Shown one piece after another: positions 1 to 11,727 of a DNA stretch of 64,000 bases. The notes beneath the pieces were generated by a model, which saw nothing but the letters and a program-made list of their open reading frames with translations, was not told where the DNA came from and searched no databases. Made by a program: the position numbers and the translations under genes. Origin of the DNA: Benincasa hispida (lineage: Eukaryota > Streptophyta > Magnoliopsida > Cucurbitales > Cucurbitaceae); NCBI RefSeq assembly GCF_009727055.1, contig NC_052354.1:36592954-36656953 (forward strand). Reading direction: 5' to 3'. Numbering within the stretch: the first letter of the stretch is position 1; the number at the start of each line of letters is the position of its first letter.

Positions 1-1390
1 AATTAATTAATTAACTAATTTAATTAATCGTATAATATGCATTTTAATCACATTAAGATGCACATTTCTCCAATAATCTATAGTTTTAATATGAATCATA
101 TTCACATTAAACTTTAACCTATAGTATTTATATAATTCTCATTATATAAATATTGAATCCCATTCAAATATTCATCTCTCATATGTTATATAGTTTTAAT
201 TATAAATCATATTTATAATTAAATATATACTATAATGTATCAATACATTTATACTTTATATTAATCACATTAATATAATTAATAACTTTAATTCCCTTAA
301 ATAATTTGAACAGTTCAAATTATTCTAAAAAATAATTCTTCTTTATTTTATCCTTAATGAGCTAGTAAGTGGACCTTATGGACCTATAGATTATAAGCTC
401 CAATAATACAATATTAATTAATTAAACTCTTTAATTAAATTAATCAACATTCATTAACTCCGGTTATTCTACTAAAGACCGATAGTTGTACTCTTCGCAC
501 TATAGATATATTTCTGTGTCCACGGACATAACCAATCAACAGTAAGTTCACCCTTCACAAATTGTTCATAACTAAAGCTGAGTTAAATTACCGTTTTATC
601 CGATAGTTATATCTAACTCCTTAAGTACCACGGATTCCTCCAATTAACTGTTAGTTATAGTTAAACTATAAACTAAACTCCTTTCTGGCCAGTGAGAAGG
701 TGAGCGCCTCATTGTTCAAGACTCAGAACCAGTCCTTAAGGTCATCTACTTACCCTTAAGATGGGAAGGAGTGAATTCCACCTTGTGTAATTGTGTTCTT
801 AGCTTCCTATTTGCATGTATCCCCAAAATGGTAGATAGTGATTCGACGAATCTGGCTACTCTCATCCATACGAATCAAAGGTTCACCTTCATAGACAGGA
901 GTTTACAACTCACTCAGAATTAAGGTCAGGTCACCTATGGTCATCCTAGAGAAATGTAAGCCTTTTCTAGTAACAGCATTATAAAGAGAAACTAATCATT
1001 TTGCGGTCCGGTCTTATACAAACTCTTTTTATAGGATACCACCACTCACATGTCTCTACATGAACGATCATGATCAGATCATTTGTAACACTTTACGACT
1101 ATTGTAACAATTATAAAGTGGGTCGTATCTGTAGCATCATTTGGATAAAGTACCAAACCTTATCCATATACTCGGACTATTTAGGTTATTACTTCAACAT
1201 GATCCGCTTGTATATCAATCAAATACATGTTTAAGTTATATTAAATAACATTGGATCTTAGTTTATTGGATTGGGTTAATGCAAACTAAATATCTAATAA
1301 AACAATACTTTATTTTGTTAAATAAATAATTTGTGTACAGATAATTTACAAGCTACAAAACCCACAAGATTTAGGGCATCAATCCCAATA
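1..1390 (-). repeat. Ty1/copia-type LTR, partial (right end of an element running off the window)
   Basis: This stretch matches, segment by segment, the LTR family seen at 4545-5553, 32799-34787, 43298-44876, 53166-55324 and 56294-58093. Shared landmarks are the ctagtaag/ctaccaag-ggacct block near 365, the 'actaaagaccga' block near 470, the 'ggaaggagtgaattcca' block near 765 and 'ggtcttatacaaactctttttatagga' near 1010. By comparison with intact copies, which end in CCCAACA, the right end is at 1390 (here CCCAATA). The family is oriented on the minus strand, so this is the 5' part of an LTR in element sense. Its left part lies outside the window. No coding capacity is seen. Confidence 0.75.
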
Positions 1391-2208
1391 CAAAAATTTG
1401 AGTAAAGGGAATAAGTACACAACCTTGTAGAAATCTTCTCGAAAAACATCTGCAAAAGATCATGAACACAATAACTTTACTCCCTCAAATTGGACAACAC
1501 AAACACTGAACTTTCTTTGACACCACCACTCAGAGCCTTTGCTATTATCCAGACAGAAACAAGAAGGGTGGTCTCCTTTTGTTTTTGGGAGAAAGAAAAG
1601 CAGTGAGATTGAGAGAGAGATTTGAGAGAGAATTTTCTTCGTTTTCTTTCATGTAAAATTTGCAACTATTTTCTTCTTTATTCACAATAAAAAAGTTAAG
1701 GAAGAGGGAGGATGAGATTTATTTTAACTCCATCCATTGTGATGGAAATAACTCCCCCGTAATGGGGAGTTATTAAACATACAATATTATCATATAATAA
1801 AGTATATTATATGATTAATTAACTAATTTAATTAATTAATATTATCCTTTAATTAATCTTGTTAATATGCATTTTAATCATCATATTAAGATGCATATTT
1901 CTCCTTAATCTATAGTTTAATATGAATCATATTCACATTAAACTTTAACATATAATTTATATAATTCTTATTTATATAAATAACATTTGAATCTCATTCA
2001 AATATTCATCTCTCATTTATTATATAGTTTTAATATAAATCATATTTATAATTAACTATATACTATAATGTATCAATATACATTATACTTTATATTAATC
2101 ACATTAATATAATTAACAACTTTAATTTTCCTGAAATAATTTGAACAATTCAAATGATTCCCAAAATAATTCTTCTTTATTTATCCTTAATGAGCTAGTA
2201 AGGGGACC
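1391..2208 (-). repeat. Second copia-type LTR, left part (before the solo-LTR insertion)
   Basis: The stretch 1391-1760 resembles the left portion of the same LTR family ('accttgtagaaatcttctcg', 'caccaccactcagagcct' as in 43440-43540), with about the first 150 bp missing. The stretch 1760-2208 continues with the AT-rich LTR middle and the 'tgagctagtaaggggacc' block. The LTR then breaks at the solo LTR and resumes at 4545. The missing first 150 bp fit an insertion of the neighbouring element into this LTR, but the left side of that event is outside the window. Confidence 0.6.
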
Positions 2209-2412
2209 TGTAATATTTTTTTATTAAATATATATTTTCAATAAATTTTTACTAATTGAGGACATTTTTGGAATTTTTGGACATTTAAGTGCAATTGTTG
2301 GAATTAAAATCATTTAAGTAGAAAATAATATTAGGAATTAATTCCGGAGTTTAGTGTTGAAAATCAAAGACAAGATTTGTTGTTTTAAAAATGGAAAGGA
2401 AGAGAATGGGAA

Positions 2413-2443
<31 letters not shown>

Positions 2444-4544
2444 TAATAATAAATAATAAGGGAATAGGAAGGAATATATTTTTTTTTTATTCCTTTCTTT
2501 TCTTTCCTTTTTCTTTTTTCCTCTTTTTTTTCCCCCCTTCCATCTTCTTCCTCACGCAAACCCGGCATCTCCCGCCGCCGACCTCGACCAGCATTTCCTT
2601 GCCGCTGACCTTGACCGCCAGTCTAGATTCGAGCCGCGAGCAGCCCAGCTTCGACTTTGGCTTCTTCGCGCCTCAACCGTTCACACCGCCCAGATCTGAT
2701 TCCGGTCTCCCATTGAAGCCGCTGCCCAGATCTGCTCCCGCCAACTGAAGCCGTGCTGTCAACACCCAGCCACCCAGGTCCGGCCGCCTAGACATACGCA
2801 CTCCCAGCCAGCCGTGCCCTCCCCTCGCCATTAGCTTGACCTTATCGTCGAACCAGCTTCCACTGCAAATCTTCTTCGCCACTTGGTTCTGATCGAATCT
2901 TGGTTAGAGTATGATTTTTTTGCGTAAGTTTTTGGGTGTTATTGTTATTCTTGGTTATTTTCTGGATCACTTGTTATGTCTTGGGTTTATGATAGTGTTC
3001 CTCCTTGCATTTAAAGGTTAATTGGGGGTTTTGGAGGAGAATTTGTGTGTTGTCCAACAGGTGTTAAAGTTCATTCTTCGTGGCGTTTTGGTAAGTTTCA
3101 AAGCTTGGTAACCCCCATTGTGGTTTGGTTTGAGGATTGTTAGATTAAATTTTATATGTTTGGTTTTGGATTAAAATTGTTAATATCTTTTGGGTTTGGA
3201 TTTTAGATTCAAGACTTGAAATGTTTAGGGTGTTGCTCATCAAAGTAAAGGCCAATTATCTTTTGAAGTTTGGTAAGTTTGGATTAAGTTATTGGGTGGT
3301 TATTTTGACTTAAGATTAATTGTGGAGAATTAAGTTAATAATTTTGAACTTTGTGTATGTTCAGGTAGCCAACAGAATTGGGTTTTGGAATTAAGTTTAG
3401 ACCGAGCTATAGTTTAGGTAAAGTAAAATTGGAGCTCTTTGAATAATTTAGTTAATTGGAGTTAGACCCGAAATATTGATTTAAATATTGGATTTATCTT
3501 AGGTGTTGCTTGTCTTGAAAAGGATAAGCTTGCTTGGGTTTCTTTAGATTTAACTTGAGGTAAGTAATCTTACTACTGAAACTGCCCACGGGCCAGACAT
3601 TAGATGTATGCTAGCATGATAAATAAATATTATGGCAGAATGACAGCATGATAGACTAATAGTATAATATGATCAAAGTATGTTCTGGTACGAGATCTGA
3701 ATTATTTATTTATGTATATAGATACTTGAATGCTAGTATGAGATGGTATGTGCTTCCATATGGTTGTATTTGATCTGATGATGTTGAGGTATACATGTAT
3801 GTTGTAGAACCATGATGTTGAGGTATATGTGTATGTTGTATAGCCATGATGTTGAGGTTTATATATATGTCATAGATTTGTACAGTGATGAATTATGATG
3901 TTGAACTGTGCAATGTACTTACTGATTAGTTAGATGCCCATTAGATTTTGTGTTTCCTTCGGGATTCACCAGTTTGTGTTTCCTTCAGGATTCACCAGTT
4001 TGTGTCTCCTTCGGGATTTGAGGTAGTGGGCATACTTAACTATAGTAGGATAGGACTCAGTCTCCTTCTTGTTTCATGTGTATATGTGTCCCATGAGTAC
4101 TAGAGCAGTTTATATGTTTCACCAGAGGTGGGTATCTAGAGGACATAGATGCCTAGTCTGACCCCAGTAGTGAGGTTACTTACTGAGTATTTTATACTCA
4201 TTCTTTCTTATGTTGTTTCGGTAAGGGTAGAGATGCACCAGCGATGGACAAATGGAATTCGTGATCGAGCCACTGGGACTAGTTTTTACGCTTCTGCTCG
4301 TGAGACTTAGAGTTCTTTTCATGTTTCTCTTAACTTTTAGTTTTGATATTTAAAACTTACTTTTAAGAATCGTTTTTTATGGGTACCCTACTATTGTTTT
4401 AGTATTTGAATTTAATGAAAGTCTTTTGAACTTAGCTTATTTAATTAGCATTTATTTTGCCATAACCAAGTATCGTTTTGAGTTCCATGCACGCATGTAT
4501 TTAGTAACGGCCTAACTTAAGTCTTAGGGGGTCGGGTCGTTACA
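2209..4544 (+). mobile_element. Solo LTR of a Ty3/gypsy-type retrotransposon
   Basis: The block begins TGTAATATTT and ends GGGTCGGGTCGTTACA, the TG...CA termini and G-rich end typical of plant gypsy LTRs. It splits a copia LTR cleanly: LTR sequence stops at 2208 and resumes at 4545. No primer-binding site or internal coding region follows, so it reads as a solo LTR of 2336 bp. It contains a TAA-type microsatellite (about 2414-2456), a GC-rich CG-containing tract (about 2540-2880), a direct repeat around 'tgatgttgaggtat' (3779-3870), and three copies of a unit of about 28 bp beginning 'tttgtgt(t/c)tccttc' (3948-4020). A perfect 5-bp TSD is not visible (left ggacc, right cctat). Small open frames inside it are not credible genes. 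Confidence 0.7.
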
Positions 4545-5553
4545 CCTATAGATTATAAGCTCTAATAATACGAGATTAATTAATTAAACTCTTTAATTAA
4601 ATTAATTAACATTCATTAACTACTAGTCACTCCACTAAAGACCGACGTTGCACTCTTTGCACTGTAGATATATTTCTTTATCCATGGACATAACCAATCA
4701 ACATTAATTTAATCCTTCATAAATTGCTTGTAACTACAACTGAGTTAAATTATCGTTTTACCCAGTAGTTACATCTAACTTCTTAAGTACCATTGATTCC
4801 TCTAATGAATAGTTAGTTATAGTCCAACTATAAACTAAACCTCTCTCTGGCCAGTGTGAAGGTGAACGCCTCATTGTTCAAGACTTGGAATCAGTCCTTA
4901 AGGTCATCTACTTTACATTCGAGAGGGGAATGAGTGAATTTCATCTTGTGTAGTTGTGTTCTTAGCTACCTACTCGGATGTATCCCCAAAATAGTAGACA
5001 TATCGAGTTGGTGAATTTGGTCATTCTCACCCATACAGATCAAAGGATCGCCTTCATAGACAGATGTTCACAACTCACTCAGAATTAAGGTCAAGTCACA
5101 TATGGTCATCTTAGAGAAATGTAAGTCTCTACTAGTAACGGTGTTATAAAGAGAGACTAATTATTTCGGGGTTCGGTCTTATACAAACTCTTTTTATAGG
5201 ATACCCTCATTCACATGTCTCCATATGAACGATCAGGATAAGATCGTTTGTAACATTTTACGACTATCGTAACAATTACAAAGTAGGTCGTATCTGTAGA
5301 GTCATAGGATAAAGTATCCAACCTTATCCATATACTCGGACTATTTAGGTTATTACTTAAATATGATCCACTTGTATGTCAACCACATACATGTTTAAGT
5401 TATATTAAATAACTTTGATCTTAGTTTATTTGATTGAGTTAATGCAAACTAAATGTCTAATAAAACAACACTTTATTTTGTTAAATAAATAATTCGTACC
5501 CAAGTAATTTACAAACTACAAAACCCACAAGATTTATGACATTAATCCCAACA
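4545..5553 (-). repeat. Second copia-type LTR, right part (after the solo-LTR insertion)
   Basis: This continues the LTR interrupted at 2208 ('cctatagattataagctc' onward) and keeps all family landmarks in order. It ends CCCAACA at 5553. Flanking DNA begins with 'cacaaaaatttgaaaac'. Confidence 0.7.
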
Positions 5554-7179
5554 CACAAAAATTTGAAAACTTGGTTTAAGGTTATTATAAAAGTAAAGCA
5601 TTTGGTAAGGATAATTAATAAACTAATTAAGACTTTTATGATAGGGTAATTTTTTAAAAAATAATTGGCCTATTAAAAAATACACATCTAAGATGTTTCT
5701 ATCATTATAAAAAATTTCATATAATTATTCATAGATAAACCAAAATACTGTAGATATTTGCAAATTTCAAAATTTTAATATATTTATATTNGTAGATATT
5801 TGCAAATTTCAAAATTTTAATATATTTATATTAATAATAATGATGATTTTTAATATTATATTTTTATATGTACATTATATATCAATAATGTTTATCGATT
5901 TTATAAGATATAGTGATTTATATTTAATGAAAATATAGTTTCTTATTATAAAATAAAATAAAATAAAATAAAAATATATCAAGTGTAATAAAGTAGTTTA
6001 AACAAAAAGGTATATCATTATAAAGGCTAAACTATAATAAATACTCCAACTCTTTGGTTTTTTACCCTTAAATTTTAAAAAAAATCAAAATTATTCTTGA
6101 TCTTTCAAATTTGATTTAAAAGTACCCTTATTATTAATGGAGAAAATGGAATGATGAAGTAGATGTTGAAAATTGACATGTGGCACGTGAGGCGATTGAA
6201 GTTTGAAATTATTTTAAAAATACCTCTACTAAAAGGTTTTGGTTTCAAAAATACCCTGCATATCAAAACCCACATTTCAACATTTGGGTTCGAGATAAAA
6301 TCAAACTTCATCACTTTTTTTTTCCCTAAGGAAGAGCAATACTTTCAATGGCGTCTTTGAATCATGAGTCAATCTTAGCCAATGTTGCTAAAGTCTTCTT
6401 TTTCGTTGGGTTGTGAAGAGTATCCCCAATTTGTAAACCCTAATGTTGTCTCTTTAAAAAAAAAAGTGACAAAATTTGTTTTTATCTCTAACCCAAATGT
6501 TGAACGTGAGAGTATTTTTTAAACAACTTCAAATTCTAACCAGATTAACAATTAAATAGTATTATATTATAAGAACGTATAAAATGAATCCTAACTACCT
6601 TTAAAATAAATCTATTAAAAATGTTTTATCCAAACTATTAGAAAATATCTATTTAAAATTTTTAAAATTAAAACAATTTACACATAATAAAACATTAGTT
6701 TTCTTTAAAAGTCATTTAATTACTATGAGTTTGTTTGATTGTACAATATCAAAATTATTATAAAAATGTTAAATTAGGTGTAATATAGATATCCATTATT
6801 AGTATAAACTGGTCTATTAGGTTGATGTCTCAAAATTACACATTATTAGTGTCCATATAATCCACTGTAATTAGTGACATTTAGTGGATTTTGGAAGACT
6901 CATATTAGTCATCAATTCAAAAAGATTGGAAAAAGTGGAAAAATCCACTATTTGTTATTTTATTTATTTTTATATTATATTATATTTATTTTAATATTTA
7001 CTTATTTTATTATATATAATTATTATATTATATTTTCTATTATCCTTGTTTTCATTGTGCACCGTTGTGCTCCCTCAAATTTCACAAAAAAAAAAATGAT
7101 TTTATAAATCTAAATTGATCATAAAAGGGATTCTAATGTGATATCCGGTCTAGAGAATCAATTTGGAAGTAAATTTTCA
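5554..7179. other. AT-rich intergenic DNA
   Basis: No gene is recognised. The stretch holds homopolymer and AT-rich sequence, a short (AAAAT)n run near 5947-5970, and the duplicated contig ends at 5750-5832. The frames of 65-77 codons here are low-complexity and have no recognisable domain. Confidence 0.6.
5750..5832. other. Unmerged contig overlap around a single N
   Basis: The 41 bases at 5750-5790 are repeated exactly at 5792-5832, with one N at 5791 between them. This is the signature of two contig ends that overlap but were joined with a placeholder base. The true sequence probably contains this block once. Confidence 0.85.
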
Positions 7180-7703
7180 AAGAAAATAGGATAATTACCC
7201 TTTTAGCCCCAAAGTTCAAGAATATGTGCATTTGGTTACCGAATTTTAAAAGTGTACATTTTTATGTCCTCAAGTGTATAAAAGAAATCTTTTTGGTTCT
7301 TGAGGTTTCAAAAATATACCATTTTTATCCCAAGTTTATAAAAAATATATTTAAAAAGTCCTCAAAGTATTTTTTTTGTTTGATTTTTTAATTAAAAAAA
7401 TTATATGATATTTAAAAAATTAAAAAAAAGTTTTAGAGAGGATGCGATTTTTAAAAGTTATTATTCTAATTTAACATGTAAAATATTATTCAAAATAAAT
7501 AGTATAAAGTTATTGAGGGACTTTTTAAACCTACCTTTAAAAATTCATGGATTAAAGAAGGTACATTTTAAAAAACTCATACACCAAATAGATTTATCTT
7601 ATAAACTTGATGACTAAAAGATAAATTTTTTAAAACTCGAGGACCAAACATATATATTTTTCAAAACTTGAAGATCAAAAAAGATAATTTTTCCAAGAAA
7701 ATA
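7180..7703. mobile_element. MULE-type MITE with 9-bp target-site duplication
   Basis: The element at 7189-7694 is flanked by the exact 9-bp direct repeat AAGAAAATA (7180-7188 and 7695-7703), the TSD length typical of Mutator-like transposition. Its ends are imperfect inverted repeats (left GGATAATTACCCTTTTAG, right on the other strand GGAAAAATTATCTTTTTTGA). The inverted arms run inward about 170 bp each and are built from loosely repeated 'ttttggtcctcaagttt'-like units, so the whole element folds back on itself. No transposase is present. The small frame at 7405-7617 lies inside the fold-back and is not credible. Confidence 0.7.
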
Positions 7704-7866
7704 TTTAACCAATTTAAAAAAGTAATTTTTATTTGTTATAAACCACTTCAATATCTTTAAAAAAAAAAAAAGAATGATGAAGCAAAAAAAAAACTTTCAA
7801 ACTCACGTAAAATAACAAAACACCTGTTACTTTATTTGCTTTATAAGTTTTTTTTCTTTTAAAAAA

Positions 7867-7945
7867 AAAATTCAAACATAATTCAATTGATTAAGATATA
7901 TTTGATCGATCTAAAAATTCAATATTCAAATCTCTATTCTACATG
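7867..7945 (+). repeat. tRNA-derived SINE-like fragment
   Basis: A box-A-like stretch (acataattcaattgattaag) is followed about 35 nt later by a box-B-like stretch (tattcaaatctct). This is the arrangement of a tRNA-type pol III promoter in a plant SINE head. It resembles the pieces at 13735-13810, 17590-17700 and 24765-24865. No tail or TSD is clear. Confidence 0.4.
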
Positions 7946-10289
7946 TAGTTTGATTTAAGGAAAAAAAAGGTTCAAAATATTAAAATCGCTAAAAGAGAAT
8001 ATAATATCGACATCCAATTCTTATAATTCAGAAAACGAAATTGATGTGTCTCAAATCAATAGCCAAACCCCATAAAAAAAATTGAGAAAACTTCTTTCAA
8101 AATCACTTTTAGGAACTAAAAACCATTCAATAATCCTAAATTTGTGTACTCTGACAATTCCATACCATTTTTCATATAACTTAAAATTGGATTTATGGTT
8201 TAAATATTGAGTTATATTTCCAATAAATAACTTGAGAATAAAACCATTATTTTTTTTGGGGGGGGCATGACATGAAACAACAATTTGAGCTGTGTGACCA
8301 CTGCATAATTGAGGTTGATTACCCTTTCTCTTTTTCCTTTACTCATTTCTTTTAAAGAATTGGATCCTCACAAAAGGAAGTCAAATTTGGCCCCATTGCT
8401 TAATTAATTGCCCATCCATCATTTTCACAAAAGCCCCTTAATTAAGTACATTTTTTTTTAATATTTCTAAACTCACCTACTATTAATAATAATAATAAAA
8501 TACAATATGATTCTCTAATATCATTCATTCATTGCATTCATATATGTCATGTAAGTGACAACAAATTTTGATTATTTAATTTCATATCTCGATTACAAAG
8601 TTTTAGAATCTCTTTGTTTTAAATTGAATTATCGATCACATAATTACCCTACTAACATTTGTTGTTCTAAAGAAAGAAAGAAAATGAATTATCACATTTC
8701 AGATGTATATTTTAGTTCAATCACACTTCATTTATATATTATAAATTATTCAATCAATGGAAAAGAAATAATAATATCTCAAAGTACGTAAAATATAAGG
8801 CGTTAATTTGTTTACTATCTTGCTTGTTTAAAATAAATTATGTACTTTTCATGTATACTTTGACTTTTTCAAGGGATAATCTATAATTTCATGATTGATA
8901 TTAATATAAAAAATTACAATTTATTTAATATTAAAGATAATTGCAAGAGTGAAGAATCAAACTATTGATTTGAAGATAATAATTTATTTTTTATCCATCG
9001 AAACATGCTGTAAATCTCTTTTTTACTGTTCAATCATGTCAATATCTTTATATTCATTTAAAAAGAAAGAAAGAAACAAAGAAAGTGAACTTGTTTCTAT
9101 GGTACAAAATAAAAGTAAAAAAAATGAGGTTTTTTCAATTATTTGAATCATAAATTGATTTATCTTTCGAAGAAAGTAGATGTTTAATTCCTAATAATTT
9201 TGAAAATTAAAATTTAGTCAGGTGGCTCGATAAATCTCATAATAATATTCTTATATTTTTGATAAAAAATTTAACATAAATAGTTTCTTCCGACGACAAA
9301 GATCTTATAAATTATAGAAGCTAAATTCCTAAAGTCCTTCAAAATGATTATAGGGACAAAATTTGTAAATTAACCATTTTTCCCCTTCTAAATTTAATGC
9401 AACAAAACGGGAGAAATAAGAATTATTTCCCTTCTTTTCCTCCTGTTTTCCGGTGCTTCTTTTTATAATTTAAAACAAACCCAAATCATTAATTTTGGAA
9501 AAGATTAATCTACATCCGACCAAACATGAACTTCGTAGGACTAAAAACAATAAAAAATAAAATCCAACCACGAACTTTAAATTCAATTACACAAGAAGGG
9601 TTGTCCGAAAAATTGAATCCATAAATAGACGGAAACAAGTTCTTGGCTAAAAAGTTGGTAGATGATTGATTTAAAGAAAGCTTTTATGGATTTAAATTTT
9701 CTTGAACAATTAAAGGTTAACATTTTTGATTAACTTTCAAAATTATTCAATTTTAGTCCGATATATTTTTAATAAATCTTAAATTTAATCATTAAATATT
9801 TGAATTTCATCAAATTTTATAAGTCGTGTTACTATCGAAAGTGCAATATAGAAACTCACTTTTCTCAAAAATATTCCATGTTTATCAAACCTACACAACA
9901 AATATATACCTCTAACATATTAGATTTCATAAACTCAATTCAATATCCTATACATCTTAAAGTTACTTTTTTTAATAATCAAATTGAAGTTAAATAATAA
10001 TAATATAACAATTTTTGTCCAATAAAATATAATACGTGAATATGTTTCAAAATTTATAATAAGTATTAATAAAAAAAAAATTGAAAAATCAACATTAAAA
10101 CAGGCACTAGGACTAGATTTAAGAATTTCTCAAAAGTATAAAAATTAGAGTGAATATTTGAAAGTAATGGGACAAAAAAATATTTTAAATAGAACAAATC
10201 TTATCTGTCACATACTGAAATCCCCCAAAAAAAAAAAAAAAAAAAATTGAATTAATTGATTATTAAATTTAACATTACAGTTCATTTCT
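7946..10289. other. AT-rich intergenic DNA upstream of the villin gene
   Basis: No credible gene. There is a poly(A) run at about 10228-10246 and an A/T-rich TATA-like stretch (gtataaaaa, about 10137), which could belong to the promoter. The transcription start cannot be fixed from sequence. The remaining frames are short and AT-driven. Confidence 0.5.
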
Positions 10290-10641
10290 GCTTTGTGTGG
10301 GTTCGTTCTTCTGTTGCAGTTAGTGATTAGCACGCCTTGCCCTTCATCATTCTCCCTTTCTTTCTTCTTCTCTCTTATTCAGATTCAGTACAAAATACAT
10401 ATACTTTTTTGGGTTTTCTTTCTCTCTCTAGATTTCTACTTGTTTTTTCCTTTCTTTTCTCTCTTCTTCAGCTCAAAAACTTTACTTTCTCTCTCCTCCT
10501 TCCCCTTTTTTCCTTCTCTCTCTCTCTTATGCGCTGTGAAAAGTGGAAAACAGTATTGTTTGCATGATTCTAATCCTGGGACTGGATCTGGGTGTTCTTC
10601 TGCTTCGATTTTCCGTTCCTGATTGTCTTAATCGGCCTCAG
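10290..10641 (+). other. Villin 5'UTR exon (pyrimidine-rich leader)
   Basis: This is a strongly CT-rich stretch (ctttctctctc, tccttctctctctctc) typical of plant 5' leaders. It ends CCTCAG at 10641, followed by a GTACTC donor at 10642. It is inferred to be spliced to the short leader at 12906-12971, because no coding exon lies between and an acceptor (TTATTCAG) sits at 12898-12905. The 109-codon frame crossing it is low-complexity Ser/Phe/Leu and is not thought to be translated. The exact 5' end is unknown. Confidence 0.55.
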
Positions 10642-11201
10642 GTACTCGTAATTCAATCTCTGATTCTTTGGATTTTTGCTCTTTAATCGTTTTTCTTCTT
10701 TTGGTTTCAGGTTTGGGGTTTGAATTCTACTTGCTTAGCTAGTTTCTGGAACATGGTTGTTCTTTGTTTTCTGGGGATTTTTGTTTGGGGGTGGTGTTGT
10801 GAAGTTGCAGATTTCTGTGCTTTGTTTTGGTCGAATCGTTTTTTTTTTTGTTTGAGCGTTGAGTATTTGATCTAATCGAGTAATGGGTTTTCTGGGATTG
10901 GTTTTATTTATCGATTGGTGATGTTGAACATGTTCTATGGCTTGGTTTAGCTGAATTCTATAGAAACTTGATTTGATTTGATTCATTCTTAGGAGTATGG
11001 ATTGCTGTAGTGAGTTAGAGAGCTGGCTGATTAGTTTAAGCTCCATTTTTTTTTTTCAAATAATTTTTATCGATTGGTGATGTTGAACATGTTCTGTGGC
11101 TTGGTTTAGCTGAATTCTATAGCTACTAGATTTGATTTAATTCATTCTGAGAAGTATGAATTATTTTAGGGAGTTAGAGAGTTTGTTAATTAGTTTAAGC
11201 T

Positions 11202-11480
11202 CCCTTTGATATTTGTTTTGTTTTTGGTTTTTGAAAATTAAATCTCGTTCGTCTCGTTTTCTTACTATGATTTGCATTTTTCTAGTACAAGAGTTGGGTT
11301 CTTAGCCAAATTCCAAAAACAAAAACAAGTTTTTAAAAATTATTTTTTTTAGTTTTCAAATTTTGGCATGGTTTTTTTTAATATTGGTAAAAAGTAGATA
11401 ACAAATAAAACAATTAGGAGATGGAATGTGTGTTTATAGACTTAAACTAAAACAAAAAAACCAAATGGTTATCAAAGGGG
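11202..11480. mobile_element. MITE, copy A (in villin leader intron)
   Basis: The ends are inverted repeats: left CCCTTTGATATTTGTTTTG, right read on the opposite strand CCCCTTTGATAACCATTTGG. The interior is AT-rich with 'gatttgcatttt' and 'ttcttagccaaatt' blocks also found in copy C at 24248-24503. No transposase is present. The terminal style resembles non-autonomous DNA-transposon families common in dicots; the superfamily is not assigned. Confidence 0.6.
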
Positions 11481-11727
11481 ACCTTAGTTTTTTGTTTTTG
11501 GTTTTGAAAAATTGTGCTTGTTTTATCATAATTTCTTGACAAAAATTTTTAAATTCATAAGTAAACATTTGAAGTATTAGTCAAATTCTTAAAAAAACAA
11601 GTTTTAAAAATTTACTTTTTAAAATACCCTTGAAACGTAGACAACAAAACAAAGAAACACACAACTGAAAGTAGAATTTATATGCTTTATTTTAGAAAAT
11701 CAATAACCAAATGGTAATCAAATGGCC
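11480..11727. mobile_element. MITE, copy B (abutting copy A)
   Basis: The left end 'ggaccttagttttttgtttttgg' and right end 'aaccaaatggtaatcaaatggcc' form the same type of inverted terminus as copy A. The interior has related 'gtcaaattcttaaaaaaacaag' sequence. It lies directly next to copy A, as if one inserted beside or into the end of the other. Confidence 0.5.

Noticed and set aside
2338..2882. Minus-strand frames (76 and 69 codons) in the GC-rich tract
   Set aside because: They are inside a solo LTR and composed of low-complexity Lys/Glu, Ile/Tyr or Gly/Arg runs.
10293..10622. 109-codon Ser/Phe/Leu-rich frame before the villin gene
   Set aside because: It lies in a CT-rich leader, has no domain, and is followed by a good splice donor; 5'UTR is the better reading.
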